Positions 54,255 through 63,654 of a stretch of 64,000 bases of DNA are shown one piece after another. Source of the stretch: Isochrysis galbana (taxonomy: Eukaryota; Haptophyta; Isochrysidales; Isochrysidaceae); contig CM030932.1 in assembly GCA_018136815.1 (NCBI GenBank), positions 10,118,269-10,182,268 of the forward strand, given 5' to 3'. Every line of letters starts with the position of its first letter. Positions within the stretch are counted from its first letter, which is position 1. Under the pieces are notes generated by a model. The model saw nothing but the letters and a program-made list of their open reading frames with translations. It did no database searches and was not told the DNA's origin. Both the position numbers and the translations under genes were made by a program.

Positions 54255-55583
54255 ACAACCAAACCCCACACCCAAATCGTATGCTCAAGCCGCGCATGGA
54301 CACAAGGGGAAAGAGCCACACAAGCAAGCTCAGCAGCCACCAGCACAACAGCCACAGCAACAGTCGCGCAAGCGAGCCGACCCACAGTCGGACCCGATGC
54401 CGACTCCCAACAACAACACCTCATTTGCCTCCCCTCCACCAGAGGAGGAAGAAGAACCCGAAGATACCCCCTTTTTCATTCAGCTAACTCAGCTAGCTGA
54501 GGACAAAAAGGACATTAAGAGTGAAGATGTAGCAACTTTCATGAAATTCCTACTCTCTAGGCTGGAAGGCCTAGACGCTACGCCAGACGGGATGGACAAG
54601 GGCCGAAAGGGCCCTTGGATATTCTACGTAGACGAAGATGCACACGACCAATTCAAGGCGGCCTACAACGACAAACTTCAAACGGTGCTATCAGGAGTCC
54701 CGCACGAATTCGGAGTCACATATGGCGAACTAGCCGATTCAGCACCGCGCAAGTCCAGTGCGGTCCGGTCCTCCCTCAAGGAGGTTGCCACGTACATCGT
54801 TTTCCGCATCTTCGACCCGATAAAGGCGTACAAAACCAAGACTCGACATTTGGCTAGCGCACTGGAGCGTGAAGGCTTCCATGTCCTTAGGGGCAACCAA
54901 CAACGGGTCAAAACCACGATCGAAGGAATCACGAAAGTCGAGGCAGGTAAGCGCCCGATCTGGCACTTCTACGTATACACGGACAATACTGCCCTAGGCC
55001 ATCGCTTCCCGAGGACCTTTCACGTGACCCTCGAGGATGGGGATAATTTCAATTTGGACTACGCGGTCCGCTCTTCGGTGGAATGCGTGACACCAGAAGG
55101 CGATATCGCGATTCACGGCGCCCCAGGGGGCTGTAAAGGGTACGATAAGCCGTGGGCGATCTCATATCTACGCAAGAATCAAGTCAGTTTTCGCCAATGC
55201 ACATGCGAACAAGACAAAGCAAAAGCGGAGCAACGCAAACGCCAACGCGAAGTGAGCAACGCCATGGACTACAGGGCCCTTATGGGCCTTGGAGCGGCGG
55301 CACCATGCCAGGGCAGAAAATGGATAGCCTTTCCGGCGTACCCGAGAGTAGGAGCGAGCGAAGACGGGCCCCAATTGGGGGTCGGACTACTCCCCATGGC
55401 CGAACACACGCGAGCGCTTCAAGCGATATGGATAGTCCGGTACCTCAACCCGTCAAGGGCGGAATGGAAAACAGTCTTAGATCAATGGCTCAGCCGCACC
55501 CCCTTGGGGCGAGCTGCGGTCTTTTCGAAGGTCGACTTGAGGAGCCTCACGGCTAGCATTCGCGGTAGTAACACGCTCCCGGC
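54255..55583 (+). pseudogene. LINE B ORF, middle piece
   Basis: Continues the B frame after F. It has a Gln/Pro-rich stretch, then FIQLTQLAEDKKDIKSEDVA and an ORF1-like domain of about 250 residues homologous to F's (HFYVYTDNTALGHRFPRTFH; IHGAPGGCKGYDKP). Near 55310 it jumps to GRKWIAFPAYPRVGASEDGP, which lies after the RT in copy C. The knuckles, endonuclease and RT are therefore deleted, with the frame preserved. It ends at ...GSNTLPA, where element E is inserted. Confidence 0.82.
55566..55583. repeat. 18-bp TSD of element E
   Basis: TAGTAACACGCTCCCGGC, repeated exactly at 56720-56737. Confidence 0.92.
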
Positions 55584-56719
55584 AACTATTGTTATAGTTT
55601 GAACTATGGAGCGTGCCGCGACCGCTCCCGAGCCCCAGGCGACCCTCGCCACCGCGCCCCACCTGGGACGCCCCATGCCGCCCGAGGCGGCTCGTCAGAA
55701 AGCCCTCTCAGAGCCCATCCAGCCCATCCAAACCACGCCCGCGCAAGCGCGCGGGGTGGCGAGCACTGGCACCGAACAGGTTGCCCCCATGGCTCTGCGT
55801 AGCATGCAGGGGGTCTTTGAGACTCCCTCCAACAGTGGGAAACCCTCCCACCCCAAGAGCACCTCATGTGGGAGGGCAGCTCAGCTGCCCTCCCCATGGT
55901 GGAAACCTCTACCATCAGTGCACCCAACATGGGAGGGCACTTCACAACCATCAATCTCCTACGGAGAGCAACTTGTGCCTCTGTTTTTCAACATGTTGAC
56001 TCACTTCTCGTTTTCACCCCACTCCTGTGGGCCACAAGAACCTACAACTCAGTGCCCTGCCTTGGGCCCTCCTTCAACACTTGACTCCCTCTCCTACTCT
56101 CCCTTCCCTCTAGAACCAACCCAAACAGCACGAACCCCCTCGCCCTCTGTTTCAAGCACCAAAACTTTCAACTCAAGACCTTTGTTGATACACTTCACGT
56201 TTTCATCCCACTCTTGTGGGCCACAATTACCTACAACTCAGTGCCCTGCCTTGGGCCCTCTTCCAACACTTCACTCCCTCTCCCACTCCCTCTTCCAACT
56301 ACAACTAACCCAAGAAGCACAAACCCCCTTGCCCTCTGCTTCAAGCACCAAAAATTTCGACTCAAGACAAGAGGGAGGACATGTCTTGAGGCGGCGTCGC
56401 TGCCCATGCCTAGCGCAAGGGTATAGCGCCCCCACTCAGACATCTCCTTCCCCACAGCTCCTCTCTGAGGAGTTGCTCCTCTCCCTCCCATTAGGCCCCC
56501 TTGCCTGCGAGACCAGAACAGGATCCTGGCGTAGGGGGCTGTCTGAGTGTGGAGGGAGGGGCGCTCTGGCTAGCGCAGGTAGAAAGCTAGTGAAGAGCTG
56601 GGTGGCATAAGGGGGGAAGGGTGCTTGCGCTTGCCGCGGCAGGGGGTCCTGTCTTGAGTGAGCGCTAGTCCCGTTCCTTTGCCGCGCCGCGACCCATAAA
56701 AATTTGTTAAAAATAAAAA
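55584..56719 (+). mobile_element. Element E: complete 1.1-kb short LINE-family insertion
   Basis: 1,136 bp between the 18-bp repeats, nested in LINE B. It starts at the hairpin AACTAT-TGTT-ATAGTT (55584-55599) and ends GTTAAAAATAAAAA. It carries only the conserved 5' start and a non-homologous Pro/Ser-rich body with internal repeats (acctacaactcagtgccctg at 56041 and 56229). With both ends and a TSD it is a complete non-autonomous element. Fragments of the same family lie at 1073-1206 and 31137-31215, so it is repetitive. Confidence 0.92.
55606..56610 (+). CDS. Pro/Ser-rich ORF of element E
   Basis: 334 aa starting MERAATAPEPQATLATAPHL, with the family's MERA start, then low-complexity Ser/Pro/Thr sequence containing two copies of a block (HFTFSSHSCGPQLPTTQCPA and its variant). 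No domain is seen. The ATG is in the conserved hairpin context. It may be translated, or it may simply be a non-coding body with a retained start. Confidence 0.45.
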   Translation: MERAATAPEPQATLATAPHLGRPMPPEAARQKALSEPIQPIQTTPAQARGVASTGTEQVAPMALRSMQGVFETPSNSGKPSHPKSTSCGRAAQLPSPWWKPLPSVHPTWEGTSQPSISYGEQLVPLFFNMLTHFSFSPHSCGPQEPTTQCPALGPPSTLDSLSYSPFPLEPTQTARTPSPSVSSTKTFNSRPLLIHFTFSSHSCGPQLPTTQCPALGPLPTLHSLSHSLFQLQLTQEAQTPLPSASSTKNFDSRQEGGHVLRRRRCPCLAQGYSAPTQTSPSPQLLSEELLLSLPLGPLACETRTGSWRRGLSECGGRGALASAGRKLVKSWVA

Positions 56720-56737
56720 TAGTAACACGCTCCCGGC

Positions 56738-57358
56738 CTTTTGGAAGCATGCACTTGAGAATTTTAGACGGATCAACTTCCTTAGGGAAGAAACCACGCG
56801 GGAAGGAACGCAGGGTTCCCCGATATGGCATGATCTTTTCCACAAACCTCCGGCGATTCACCATTCACATAGGTCGAAATGGGAGTCTCTACAGACAGTT
56901 ATCGTACATAACACTACTAACCCGGGTACGGGGGACATATACACTACGGAAGAATGCGCGGCTTACTTGCCTGAAGGAGAACGTTGGATACGCCATAGAG
57001 GAAATTACATATCGGTAGGCCCCTTTCTTAAGTCGTGGGAAAAGATATCTGAGTGGGCTACAACAAGACTAATGAATGCCACATTCGAATATATAGACCT
57101 TCTAAAAAAACAGGCCAAGCCACCGCCCCCGGCGCCGCAAGAGCAAGAATTAGCCCCTCCAGAAGATCCGGACGCACACGATCTAGGCGACATTCTAGTG
57201 GACAAAGACCATAATTTTTATTTGCGCCGAAGAGGCGATTACCACGAAGTCCAGCTCAACGTTATGGGAGAGCCCCACATCCACGAGCGGATCAGCCCGC
57301 AACTCCTGCCCGACGAGTTATACACTCCGCTGAAGTGGGGACGAGCATACGACGGCCC
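56738..57358 (+). pseudogene. LINE B ORF, 3' piece
   Basis: Continues FWKHALENFRRINFLREETT directly after the TSD, colinear with copy C through GERWIRHRGNYISVGPFLKS and LNVMGEPHIHERISPQLLPD. It ends at WGRAYDGP, where the minisatellite begins. The zinc knuckle and C-terminus are missing. Confidence 0.85.
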
Positions 57359-57592
57359 TTTATCGATTATCGATTATCCCCCCAGGGAGCTCCGTGGGGA
57401 GGGGGGGAAATTCTAGATTCCATGCTTTGTCGAATATCGATTATCCCCCCCCCCGCCAGGGAGCTCCAGAGGGGGAATTCTGCTAGATTCAGACTCCGTC
57501 CTTTATCGATTATCCCCCCCCTAGGGAGCTCCAGGGGGGGGTTTGAAGATTCCCTCCTTTATCGATTATCCCCCCCCTTGGGGGGGGGGGGG
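57358..57592. repeat. Minisatellite with TATCGATTATCCCCCC and GGGAGCTCC
   Basis: Four imperfect units of 55-65 bases, each with TTTATCGATTATCCCCCC (or TCGAATATCGATTATCC) then CAGGGAGCTCC and a G-rich run. C and G tracts within a unit can pair. It interrupts LINE B's coding sequence. Poly(C)/poly(G) runs continue at 57678-57710. Confidence 0.85.
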
Positions 57593-57798
57593 TCTCTGGG
57601 GCTAGGAGCCCACCAGGGGCTAACACATCATCTAGCTCTGCATCTGAGCCGATGAAACTTGTCTTTCACAGTGGCAGGTACCCCCCCCCCCCACCTCAGC
57701 TTGGGGGGGGCACACATGCTGCTTGTGAGGCTGGGCTGAGGAGGGTGCTTGAGGAACAATTGCGAAAAAGAAGGGTGAGTGGGCAGCCTTGGTCGCAA

Positions 57799-57957
57799 CG
57801 CTCAAGGCACGGTCTCCCAGAGGGAGTTACACGTTACGCATCATGAGGTTGGATCTTGTGCAAGGCTGCCCCACCCCTCTGAACAGTGGGTAATGGTAAC
57901 TCGTAGGAATGCAAGGCACGGTCTCTCATAAAGAGAGTTACACGTAACGCATCATGC
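57799..57957 (+). repeat. Direct repeat around GAGTTACACGT(T/A)ACGCATCATG
   Basis: Two copies of 'caaggcacggtctc', a short palindromic CTC/GAG step, and gagttacacg followed by ttacgcatcatg or taacgcatcatg, starting near 57807 and 57921, about 115 bases apart. Function is unknown. No gene is seen from 57960 to 58950. Confidence 0.6.
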
Positions 57958-59030
57958 ATCCTGTGGTAGTTTAAGGACATTTCGGTCCCTATATTTGAAA
58001 GGATGTGTGCACCAACATACTCTTATCAAGCAATTTGCGTGGCCTTGCCATCTGATGAAGAAGCCACACAAATAGGTGGATGGAGCCGTGAGGGCTCTAC
58101 GTCCCCTGTCTACACGCAGGAGTGAACAGGCGCAGGCTCTCACAAAACATCACCACTAGCCCCGAGACAGCAACAGGAAAAGAGTGACGGGCTCGCCGAG
58201 AATGCACCAGCGACCACCCACCGTCCACCACCCCAAAATGTGCTCTTGTGTGCTACCTGGGCGCCAAAGAGGCACGAACAACACGGGTGGTGCCAGAGGC
58301 GGGTACGGCGCGTGCACGAGACATAGCAGTGTTGGCACCCATGAATCACCATCCATCAGGGCGAAACGTGCCATGTCTGAGGGCCGCAAGGCACACACAA
58401 GGCACACGCAGACATGAACAAACACGAGCCGCGGATGGGAGGTGAGGCAAGCTGAGACCGTGCATCGTGCATGGTCTTCGGGCGCCGACATGACGGGCGA
58501 AGCGGGGAGAGGAGAGAGCGAGTACTGGCGTGCCCACGCCGCGTGTGACGCCGCGACAGTGCCCAAGCGCATTGAAGAGCTGGGGAGTGGCTGCATGCTG
58601 GCCAGACGGGCACGGAGACGGCCCCCTAGACGCGACGAGGAGGGACGACATCCCCGGCTGCCCGGGCGCAAGCTCCGGGTGCGGTGGGTGGGCGGGGGAC
58701 CTCGCGTGTAGCCCTGAGGGGGCCATGTGGGGGCGCGTCGGGAATCTCGCGCGGAGTGAGCGCGCCCCCCCCCCCGCGCTCCCCCCGTTTCCGCTGGGGA
58801 GCCTTCCCCCCCCTCCCCTCTCGCTCTCTCTCATTCTTCGCCGCCCTCTCCCGCCGCCGCCGCGCGCCGCTCACACACACTCAGCCTAAATTTACATCTC
58901 CTCCACTCTCTCACTGTGTTTCATCGGAAAGGGAAGGCTTTGCCAGAGTGAAGCGGTGGGGGCGGGGGGGGGGGGCGTGAGAGAGAAAACCGCTGCCCGC
59001 GGTGTGTGGCGGTTACGGCGGCGGCCTTCG

Positions 59031-59834
59031 ATGGCGTACGGCAGCCCCTCCCCGCCGCCGTCGCGCCCGCCGCAGCTCGACTCGCCCAACACGACGATGG
59101 CTGACCTGGGCATGATGGGGAGCCCGCTCCACATCAAAGAATTTTCCAAGCCCATTGCCGCTGCCGCTCTCTGTCAGACGCTTACCCCCCCCACACCACC
59201 GCCACTCGTCTCCACTTCGCAACTTCGCTGCCTCAAGACACTCTTCCGGATCTACTCGCACAGCGTCTTCCTCAATGCTGAGGAATGTGATGGCGTACAG
59301 CTTCCCTCACGCACAGTGCGCAGCCTTTCGCGCGACGCCTGGAATCGATTCTGCCGTGAGATCCTGCAGGGCGGGGCGCATGGCATCCCCCTGATCCCAT
59401 ATGTGCGCATGATCCCGCTCTACGACGAACACGCCGCATCCGTGCCGTACGTTGTGCCACGAGAGGAATTTCGGTGCCCGTCCAATAAGCTTCCGCCGCG
59501 GGTGCCTGAGCCCGTCTTTGGTTGGGATGCGTTCCTTGGCTTACTAGAGGATGTGGCGGACAGGTGGTATGCTGGTCTCAGCTCCTCCAAAATCAGGGGC
59601 GTCAAGCGTAAGCCGTGGGTGTCCGCCGCATCTGTCCGCGACGGGCCCGCATGCTCGCCTCTCGCTGCGATGTGCGACGAAATCGCGTGCTCGTCATTCC
59701 ACGATCCTGCGTCAGAGCAGATGCTCACGCGCAGGCAGTTCAGCCTCGCCACCGCTGGCGTCGATGAGAGCCGGCGCTCGATCTTGCCCAAGCATGTCGC
59801 TCTCAGCGACTTGCTTATTGTGATGAGCGCCTAA
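59031..59834 (+). CDS. Unknown conserved-looking protein
   Basis: 267 aa from ATG 59031 (MAYGSPSPPPSRPPQLDSPN). The upstream 25 codons in frame follow a G tract and are probably leader. After a Pro-rich N-terminus comes a globular, mixed alpha/beta region: TSQLRCLKTLFRIYSHSVFL, RTVRSLSRDAWNRFCREILQ, VFGWDAFLGLLEDVADRWYA. It ends LPKHVALSDLLIVMSA. The periodic helices recall calponin/EF-hand-like helical repeats, but I see no metal-binding loop. No intron is needed. From 59835 to 60270 I see no gene. Confidence 0.6.
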   Translation: MAYGSPSPPPSRPPQLDSPNTTMADLGMMGSPLHIKEFSKPIAAAALCQTLTPPTPPPLVSTSQLRCLKTLFRIYSHSVFLNAEECDGVQLPSRTVRSLSRDAWNRFCREILQGGAHGIPLIPYVRMIPLYDEHAASVPYVVPREEFRCPSNKLPPRVPEPVFGWDAFLGLLEDVADRWYAGLSSSKIRGVKRKPWVSAASVRDGPACSPLAAMCDEIACSSFHDPASEQMLTRRQFSLATAGVDESRRSILPKHVALSDLLIVMSA

Positions 59835-60270
59835 TCCGCTGGATTCATTTTTAAATGCCGCCGCGGCATTCACCTACGGTGACGCTGCCCTTCATCTGCG
59901 TGCCGCCATGTGGGAATCCCACACTTTCTCGACGCCTTGACCTACGCGTACAAGTGGGCTCATTCACTTATCTAGCACGTGAATCGCACATGAAATACCG
60001 TGCTCAAACGGTAACATATTGTGCGTTGTGATCATAGACGACTCCGTCTTTGTGTGCGTGTCCAGCCAGAAGTCCATTGTGTTCACTAGGGATGGAACAG
60101 TGCACAGTAGTTGCGCATCGCCTCGGAGCCTTTTTCCTCACAATAGGCTAGAGCCTTGTTCCTTGTTCTTTTAAATTTTTAAATTGTTTTATGATCTCAC
60201 CGCACTCGCGGCCGCGGACCCACTATTTCTTTCACGCAGCAAACTTTCTACACCCACACTCCCGCGGCCC

Positions 60271-60362
60271 TAGCGCGGGTACTCACTAGGGGGATGCGGA
60301 GGGCACCATCTCTAATGGGCAAACGAAGGCCTGAATGAGCTTCCTATATGTTCCGGTATGGG
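60271..60362 (-). mobile_element. Inverted, truncated end of the satellite-bearing TIR element
   Basis: TAGCGCGGGTACTCACTAGG is a variant of the TIR. It is followed by ggatgcggagggc, taatgggcaaacgaaggcct and a 'cctatatgttccggtatggg' stretch, which correspond in reverse complement to the 3' 90 bases of elements 1 and 2. It is cut off by LINE hairpin copy G at 60363. Confidence 0.65.
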
Positions 60363-60364
60363 AC

Positions 60365-60440
60365 AACTAACTTTGTAGTTGGTTGCGATGGAGCGTGCCG
60401 CCGAGCCCCTCCTCTCCATCGGGCGGGTTGCAAAGGATAC
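60365..60440 (+). promoter_or_regulatory. Orphan LINE 5' end, copy G (second stem class)
   Basis: AACTAAC-TTTGTA-GTTGGTT (60365-60384), then GCG and ATGGAGCGTGCCGCC (ATG 60388). The stem is identical to copy F's. The downstream body is short and diverged, and no TSD was found. Confidence 0.7.
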
Positions 60441-61106
60441 TACAAGAACTACGCAATGGCTTTCGCGCCGCCGCTATGCGTATGCGTGTTGGCACTCCTA
60501 TCCTTGGCGGCGACCGCACTCCTGAACCTTTACTCGCACCCGACTCCCCATTACTCTTACATACCGCCGAGGCCACCGATGTAGGGTGTTGAGTAGCCTT
60601 GTACTTGCCCGCACAACGACTTCAATTACGCGGAGCCGGAGCAGATATTTTGCGCTGCTCCCCGGTCACGGGGGCAGTGAGTGAGACTCATGGACGAGTT
60701 CCAATGTCTCAGAATTGCATATCTTTGCGATACACCCCCCCCCACTCAGCTACATGACAATCAAATACGTACTACAATCTGTTCCACCTATGTGGGCAGC
60801 CGGGGAAGTATTTGGCGGAATTTAGAAATTTTGAGACATTGGAAGTGGCCTCAGGGTCTCATGACTAGATACAGCACCGCTCTTTCCGCACAAGGACACT
60901 CACAGACCGTGGAATTAAACTAGCTAGGCTCCCCCTTGTAGCATTCGCGAATCGACACTCGTTAGGCTTCGCTCTCCTCTTCGTCGTTCGGTATTATCGT
61001 TATAATTCTCTGCCTTCTCTCGTTCTCGGTCAAAAGCTTCGCTCGGACGCCTAGGATCTGGGGGTGTGGAGAGCCCTCTTTCTTCCTGCCTTCCGCGTGT
61101 AGACTG

Positions 61107-61190
61107 GTGGTGATTGAACGCTTTTCTATGCTGTGGGTGATGGTGATTGAACGCTTTTCTATGCTATGGGTGATGGTGATTGAACGCTTC
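61107..61190 (+). repeat. Three copies of GTGATTGAACGCTTTTC
   Basis: Direct repeats of about 39 bases, 'ggtgatggtgattgaacgc' followed by ttttctatgct. They are the inverted counterpart of the array at 30945-31115 and directly precede the hAT C-terminal domain. Confidence 0.75.
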
Positions 61191-61425
61191 TCGCCTCGTC
61201 AAGGAGTTCAACATGCATGTGCTGAATTGGTGGGCCTGCAACCGCTCTAAGATTCCTAATTGGGCAATGGCAGCTCGCATCACTTTTTCTTTGACACCTT
61301 CTTCTGCTTCGTGTGAGCGCGTTTTCTCATTGTTGAAGTGTATGTTTGGGCATCTTCAAAGCGCGAGCCTTGCTGATCAAGTGCAAGCTGCGCTCATGTT
61401 GCGATACAATGAGCGTAAGTGTTGA
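61180..61425 (+). pseudogene. hAT transposase C-terminal dimerisation domain
   Basis: 81 codons containing NWWACNRSKIPNWAMAARIT, then PSSASCERVFSLLKCMFG and LADQVQAALMLRYNER. This is the signature of the hAT family dimerisation domain (W..N....P.L...A...L.....SASCERVFS). Catalytic parts are missing, so it is a fragment. The flanking GATTGAACGC repeats suggest it marks one end of the element. Confidence 0.85.
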
Positions 61426-61749
61426 GTTGTGATTGATATGATTGAGGTGATTGCTCTTACGCTGCTTGATGCAAGAAGGAACTGGCTAAGAACTCACAAA
61501 TTATTATGTTCTTCACTATTATGTAAGTAAGTAGTAAGTGAGACAGACGATACACCGACGAGCTATTGATGTTCATTGATGTGGATGTATTTCACCGCGC
61601 GGTGCTGAAAATACAAGAATTTTTTTCGAAACTTTTGGGAAATTTGGGGGCTCACTGTAGGATTTTTGAAAAAATTTTGCGAGAAATTTGGGGAGGAATT
61701 TCGCAAAACTCTTACCAGGCCCTAGGGAGGAGGGGAGCGGGGCGCGCTC

Positions 61750-61774
61750 CATGACCCTATCGTTATCACGATAG
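61750..61774 (-). promoter_or_regulatory. Orphan LINE 5' hairpin, copy I (third stem class)
   Basis: The minus strand reads CTATCGT-GATA-ACGATAG, a perfect 7-bp stem. GGGTC and ATGGAGCGCGCCCC follow (ATG at 61752-61750). The same stem occurs in copy J. No LINE body follows. Confidence 0.7.
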
Positions 61775-61868
61775 TTTTACGCCCCAACCAAGTAAAAACT
61801 TAGCTGATGCTAGTAGTTGTAAGACGCAAGGCAAGGAGGGACGCAAAAGTAGCCTCTTTGCCATGCCC

Positions 61869-63161
61869 TCAACTCGCATGGCTCGCCGCCCACGTGGGGG
61901 TGTGCGGTGAAGGCCGAGGGCGTAGGCTGCCATCCATATTCCGCCTCACATGGTTGGCGCAACCCATAGCTGCAGTTGCACTACTACTACAATTCGAGAG
62001 GTCAGAAAAGAGCCGAAGGTAGCGGTCACGCGTGGCGTTCCAGCCCACGCTAGAGAGCACGGCGAGCCGCAAGCGCGCAAAGATGGAATCGAGTTTTCCA
62101 GAATGGATTTCGGTGATTTTGTCATGAACACATCTCAAGTCGGCACACAAAAAGCGCGTACCGCCAAAGTCATTGAACTCATTGTAGCTGGCCTGAGGTG
62201 CGTAAGCTATGGTTGGTATGCCCATAACTACCGCGTTGCTGAAGCGCTGCCCAGGCTCGTACATGTGTGAAATGGGCTCCTTTGTGTTCCATGCAACAGC
62301 CACGCTCAGCCGATCAAAGAAGGAACACTGCCTCGAACGAAAATCGTTACGGAGTCCCTCTTCGGATTTGCTGTTGCTATGCGCCCAGAGCGCATGCCTT
62401 ATTCTCGAGGCGGGGATAGGTTCACGCTCAACTTTGAGGCCTAATGATCCTATCAATTCATCCCCACTGAGCCGATCCAGGAGCCCATTCTCCCAGCCAA
62501 TGAGACCAATCATGCGATTGGCAGAACGATCAAGTCGTGGCTCGCATTCCATATTGTAGTGATGCGGGATGACTGTGCATACCGGCGTGCGGCATTGGTC
62601 ATCGATCTGTGGCCCAGAGTTCATAATTTGCCCAGTAAACTGGTGAGCATATGCCTTGTAAAAGTGCCTCAGACCCGATGCATGCTTTAGCGCAACAACA
62701 TTGGACCACGTGATGTCAACATGATCCAGAATATGATGCTCTCCGATACCCATCTCAAGGACCTTTGGGCAAACATGTTTCACGTGGATCACCACGTGAA
62801 AGTGATGGCCCATCATGCCGCCCGCTGTGTGGCAGTAGAAGAGCACCGCACCCAGCCGTGCTGCGGTCATCTTGCCACGGTAATTGCCAGACGATTGGCC
62901 AAAGAAGGGCGCAAACGCAATGTTGGCATGCGGCAGCGTCTCTGACGTGTCTTGGGTCTGTGGTGGACGACGGCTGGGCCAGCTTGGCCTACCTGCTACC
63001 GTTGTGTTGGCAGCGCCTGCGCGTGACTTGGGTCCCCAAAGCTTCCTGCCGGTGCCCACCTGATTGCCATGCAAGAGTCCAACGTTCGAGTGCGCTCGTG
63101 GCAGCCACAGCTCGGCACTGGCCTCTCGCACCTTCCTGGCTGGCTGCATCTCGTGCGGCAC
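61869..63161 (-). CDS. Glycosyltransferase-like protein
   Basis: A 430-codon frame. Conserved-looking sequence starts about residue 85 (ANIAFAPFFGQSSGNYRGKM); the N-terminal 80 residues may be intron or leader. Features include PHHYNMECEP, MIGLIGWENGLLDRL, SFFDRLSVAVAWNTKEP and PGQRFSNAVVMGIPTIAY. The last resembles the donor-binding region (G-x-R-x-x-N-A-x-x-x-G-x-P) of GT-B-type glycosyltransferases. The last 30 residues (SLRPRPSPHTP) are low complexity. I see no signal peptide. The enzyme class is inferred from these motifs only. Confidence 0.45.
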   Translation of the reverse strand: MPHEMQPARKVREASAELWLPRAHSNVGLLHGNQVGTGRKLWGPKSRAGAANTTVAGRPSWPSRRPPQTQDTSETLPHANIAFAPFFGQSSGNYRGKMTAARLGAVLFYCHTAGGMMGHHFHVVIHVKHVCPKVLEMGIGEHHILDHVDITWSNVVALKHASGLRHFYKAYAHQFTGQIMNSGPQIDDQCRTPVCTVIPHHYNMECEPRLDRSANRMIGLIGWENGLLDRLSGDELIGSLGLKVEREPIPASRIRHALWAHSNSKSEEGLRNDFRSRQCSFFDRLSVAVAWNTKEPISHMYEPGQRFSNAVVMGIPTIAYAPQASYNEFNDFGGTRFLCADLRCVHDKITEIHSGKLDSIFARLRLAVLSSVGWNATRDRYLRLFSDLSNCSSSATAAMGCANHVRRNMDGSLRPRPSPHTPTWAASHAS

Positions 63162-63347
63162 TCTCTACCCTCCGCCAACTTGTCCCTGCCCCCCACCCCA
63201 CCCCACCCCACCCCTTCCTTCTCCCTTTCGTCTCCGGGTCCGTGCACCGCCCCTGTTGTAGTGTTGCGCGCCTCTGGTCGCGTCCGCCCAGCGAGGCGAC
63301 GGGGAGTGGGGGCGGTCAAACAGGGTTTTTTTATTAGAGGGTTTCTG

Positions 63348-63418
63348 CAGCGACTCAACGGGGACTCAAGACTCAAGAGTGGCCGAGTCAACAGTCTTGA
63401 TTCCCCGTTGAGTCGCTG
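63348..63418. repeat. 26-bp inverted repeat (fold-back)
   Basis: The left arm 63348-63373 (CAGCGACTCAACGGGG...) and right arm 63393-63418 (...CCCCGTTGAGTCGCTG) pair at 25 of 26 positions around a 19-base loop. It lies about 20 bases after a single GGGCGGTCAAAC MITE end. It could form a stable hairpin in RNA or single-stranded DNA. Confidence 0.85.
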
Positions 63419-63512
63419 TTGAGTCGCTCTTGCAAAAGACCAAATCAGACGGCGGAGACCCAACAGAGGTCTTCTCAACCAATCTCGCGCCGCCAGAGTG
63501 CGCTGGCCAGCG

Positions 63513-63654
63513 ATGGCCACCCGGCCCTTCACGGCGCGAGAGGTGGAGGACTGCAAACTGGCCATGTTTCTGGTGCTGGAGGAGCGGAGAGCCAGGGCGC
63601 GCAAGAGGGCTCGCGACGGGCCGGACGCCGCCACAGATGACTTCTGGGAACTGG
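63513..63654 (+). pseudogene. 5' end of an unknown gene cut by LINE sequence
   Basis: MATRPFTAREVEDCKLAMFL followed by VLEERRARARKRARD, a helical charged N-terminus. Frame content changes at 63655, where LINE sequence begins in antisense. No family is recognised. Confidence 0.35.

Larger units (their letters stand above)
48867..57358 (+). mobile_element. LINE copy B (host of two nested insertions)
   Basis: It begins at the AAAACTAT hairpin (48868-48887) and its own sequence lies in three pieces: 48867-49274, 54255-55583 and 56738-57358. Removing elements F and E with one copy of each TSD restores a continuous reading frame across both sites. B encodes the Pro/Gln-rich N-terminus, an ORF1-like domain, and then, across an internal deletion near 55310, the GRKWIAFPAYPRVG post-RT block onward. 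It is cut at 57358 by a minisatellite, so its 3' end and TSD are not seen. Confidence 0.85.
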
